From NCBI GenBank assembly GCA_963924555.1, contig OZ004584.1, positions 3,533,001 to 3,597,000 of the forward strand: DNA of 64,000 bases, in the 5' to 3' direction. The notes beneath the pieces are model-generated. The model did not search any database and was not told the DNA's origin. It was given only the letters and a program-made list of their open reading frames with translations. This DNA is from Crambe crambe (lineage: Eukaryota; Porifera; Demospongiae; Poecilosclerida; Crambeidae). Below are positions 61,238 through 64,000 of the stretch, in pieces. A program made the position numbers and the translations under genes. Positions within the stretch are counted from its first letter, which is position 1, and each line of letters opens with the position of its first letter.

Positions 61238-64000
61238 GTAAGTTTTTATTTAATAATGAAATTAGTTATTCCCACAGATCACTTTTTTTAAAAACTATTC
61301 CTCATGACCCCCCAAGACACTGCCAAAAAATTTTTTTTGATGTAGTGTACTCTTACATGCACTCTAGAGCTTCATTCTTCCCATCTCAGTTACTAGTGTC
61401 ATAAAAGAGCCAAATATTATATGCCATCCTTTCTTACAGCGAAACGGAACATGTCATATAAAGTAGGCGGGGCATCTCCGGACATGGGGTAACTTTGGAC
61501 TTCGACTTTTTTCAGAAACTACAGAGATTGAGAGGCACTCTTTATACCTGCAGTAACTATAACTGCTACTTATTTAAATGCATGCTTAGCTAAACTCTTC
61601 TTCCACCGTTCTGGACTACATCGTGCCCTGAAATCTGTTATTGTCGAACTGAAACTTTACTTCACGATCTCGTGCATTTCAAGCAGGCCTGGCTGAACAT
61701 CATGAGAGCACAGGAAAAAAGTGCATGCTATCAAGGTCACCTCTCTTTAAAATTTTCATGCTGAGTTGCTAGCTAGCTCTATCAGAGATTCTCTACCAGT
61801 AGTGTCCGGAGTTACCCCAAGCCACGATTTTATACTAGCTATGAATTTTTCCTGATAACTTCACAAAAGTAAGTGCTAAAATAATAACTTTTTGGGGCCT
61901 TGACAGATGGAGAGTTCAGCTTCTTTTTGAACTTTGCTGCTCGATCATAGTTGCTTCCATTTCTTTCCCAATTGAAAGTTCGTCTGGAGTTACCCCCGCC
62001 TACCTTACTACATAATTACTTAATATTGGTGACCCTTACCCAATACAAGCATGATCTATCAGCAATTGCTGTGGAGTTGTTGTTGTGCAGAGATGGTTCA
62101 GTGAGTTTAGAGCTTAGACTAAAGAAGAAAAGGTTCAAATATAGTACTAAAGCTAGCTAGTCACCCATGAAAGCTTCGTGCACAAGCAGGAGTCTATCAC
62201 CAAACTAAGGTAGGCTTTTTAGCTTATATAAACTATGTATGCTATCTTCAGTACTTTGTTGCTCTTCCCTAGGCTTTACAGTTGGCACTTCATAGCATGA
62301 ACTAGCTTCTCTCTGACGCTAGTTGGAAACCCCACCCCTTGTGCGGCATAATTTACCATTTTATATATATATATTTTTTTAAAACCCTTTTCCAACAATA
62401 ACTTTTACAATACCTCATTAGCACCTCTTCATAGGTCTATGTAGATATTCATTCTATAATGATCTTTGTGCAGTAGCAAAATACCCATCATACTTGTTCT
62501 TGATACAACCAAGAAAATTTTTAAAGTGAGAAATTTGTGGATTCGCAAAATTTCTGCCAGCAAAAAAATTTCCATTACTTTGTAACACCCAATGATGACC
62601 ACTCTAATATCGCTAACATCACACAATCATACCAAAATAAAGTTGGCATTTAAGTCTGGCTCAACAGCCTATAGTTGAACAAATTATAATCATGGGCTGT
62701 ACATTGAGCAGTTTACTTCATGTACACTATGATTATTTATAATACTCCATAGATGTTGATTTGTAAATGGCTCGGCTGCATACAAAGATCTGTTGTCACA
62801 AAGCACTTTGATAAGCCTAGCACTCTACTGATAAAGCGGTAGAAATCAATCAGTTGCCTTGGAAATATGACTGTGCACATGCTCAGTATAATGCGAGATA
62901 ACTGTGAGATATGGGGAGTTATGGGAAGAGACTACAGTAATGTGTATGTATACAGGATTGGAAACGGGATCATGTATGCCACATAGCAACATAAATCACC
63001 ATTGTCCAAGGTTTCCTAGAGAAATTCATCTCTTTTCACCTAAATTTGCATTCTATACATCAGACTTCGTTGAATACTTTCAATTGTTCAATGAATTGGC
63101 AAGGTAACTGCAAAATTTTTACACCAAAGTTATAATTATAAAAATAGCTGGTTAGTAAGATGTGCACTTTAGTAACATAATATTGCATGGAGCTCATGGT
63201 GCACTATCATATGTAACATAGCAGAGCGAACAAACTGGATGAAAAAAAAAAGGAGTTTAACTTTTCCAACATTAAAATGTTTACAACTCCAAAGGGTAAT
63301 CCCTATCATATGTACTTAGAATAAAGCTTGAATCCTTGAGAAAATCAAAGAGTACACTCTATTGATAAAAGTTCAAGCTTTAAAAAATTATTCGAGAGCT
63401 AAGCAGTAGCAACAGTCTCACAGTGACAGTCATGTTTGGTCAGGATGTAGGGAAGTGGATTTTTTTGATCATCTCTGACATGCTGCATTTATGCAAATTT
63501 AAAAGCAATGACAACAATATCCCTCATCTCTACATTAGTAGTAAAAAAGGAGTTCCAAGTACTTCTAACCTTCTTGCCATATTGACCACAGTAGACAACT
63601 TAAATATCTGCACTGGTATATGATCGTTAAAAATTCACTCCTTTAATCAAAGCACATCAAAACCACTTTCACTAACCTCCATGGTAAGTGTTCAGCATAT
63701 AATTGTGATTTCGTCTTGACTCCCCAGGTAAAAGGTTGCTTCCTATGATGAATTGCACAACACTATACATCACACTGAATGTTCCTATTTAGTAGAAAAC
63801 AATATTAATGTAAGCTATATCATATCAATACACTCAACAGATTATTAACAAAGCACACACATATGAAATAACTTAACCAATCCCAGTAGTCCAGAGCACT
63901 AAATAACATGGCCCTTGAACATTTACCAAGCAAATCGAGCAGTTAGCCAAGCATTTATTGAATTGCGTGGACAGTTTTGCTACACATGTTCCAGTGGGAA
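61238..64000. other. Downstream region, no supported exon
   Basis: I searched for the OSR1/SPAK PF2 (CCT) domain and found no convincing match. The short word GGAGTTACCCC recurs at about 61808 and 61986, with an inverted GGGGTAAC at about 61486, suggesting a dispersed or inverted repeat. The longest open frames are about 60-70 codons and unremarkable. It is either a large intron of the kinase gene or intergenic DNA. Confidence 0.45.

Noticed and set aside
61951..62160. Possible C-terminal PF2/CCT exon of the OSR1-like kinase
   Set aside because: The peptide lacks the conserved CCT-domain pattern and has no good acceptor in the required phase.

Overview
This is eukaryotic, animal-type nuclear DNA. 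It carries AT-rich, intron-split genes with GT-AG (and at least two GC-AG) junctions, introns of about 40 bp to 3.5 kb, short intergenic gaps, divergent gene pairs and many small decayed DNA transposons. The gene set (KAT2 acetyltransferase, tectonic, CCDC77, PIP4K2, OSR1/SPAK kinase, CLN7-like transporter) is metazoan. The compact layout with AT-rich TAGCTAGC-like spacers would fit a sponge (demosponge), but that is inference from style and not proof. No rRNA, tRNA gene, CRISPR array or prokaryotic operon was seen.

Layout, left to right: KAT2 (GCN5/PCAF) acetyltransferase N-terminal half (-, runs off the left edge); PYM1 (+); an MFSD8/CLN7-like transporter with a giant internal loop (+); a tectonic (-); a small RanBP2-type zinc-finger protein (-) head to head with CCDC77 (+); a 3.5-kb gene-poor stretch; PIP4K2 lipid kinase (+) with a Tigger transposon remnant in an intron; an EF-hand mitochondrial carrier (-) head to head with ABITRAM (+); a histidine-phosphatase (PGAM superfamily) gene (+); the tRNA modification enzyme DTWD1 (-); a 5.5-kb repeat-rich stretch with a tandem duplication, a candidate small secreted Cys-rich peptide and a decayed transposase; and the OSR1/SPAK kinase (+), whose C-terminal exons are not visible.

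Functionally the genes are mostly housekeeping: chromatin (KAT2), RNA (PYM1, DTWD1), cilium/centrosome (tectonic, CCDC77), lysosome/phosphoinositide (MFSD8-like, PIP4K2), mitochondria (EF-hand carrier) and ion homeostasis signalling (OSR1/SPAK). They are not an operon. Exon models were built by hand from homology and splice phase. For the MFSD8-like, CCDC77, PIP4K2, ABITRAM, PGAM, PYM1 and carrier genes the phases close exactly to a single open frame.

Between and inside the genes are non-autonomous elements: a hAT-type MITE with a perfect 8-bp target duplication, Tigger/pogo-type elements with TA duplications, an 829-bp fold-back element, a tRNA-derived SINE family with four copies, and relics of hAT and IS630/Tc1-like transposases. 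I did not find an obviously new molecular system. The most distinctive items are the enlarged cysteine-rich loop of the MFSD8-like protein, the candidate secreted peptide beside a tandem duplication, and two phase-compatible unassigned exons at the left edge.
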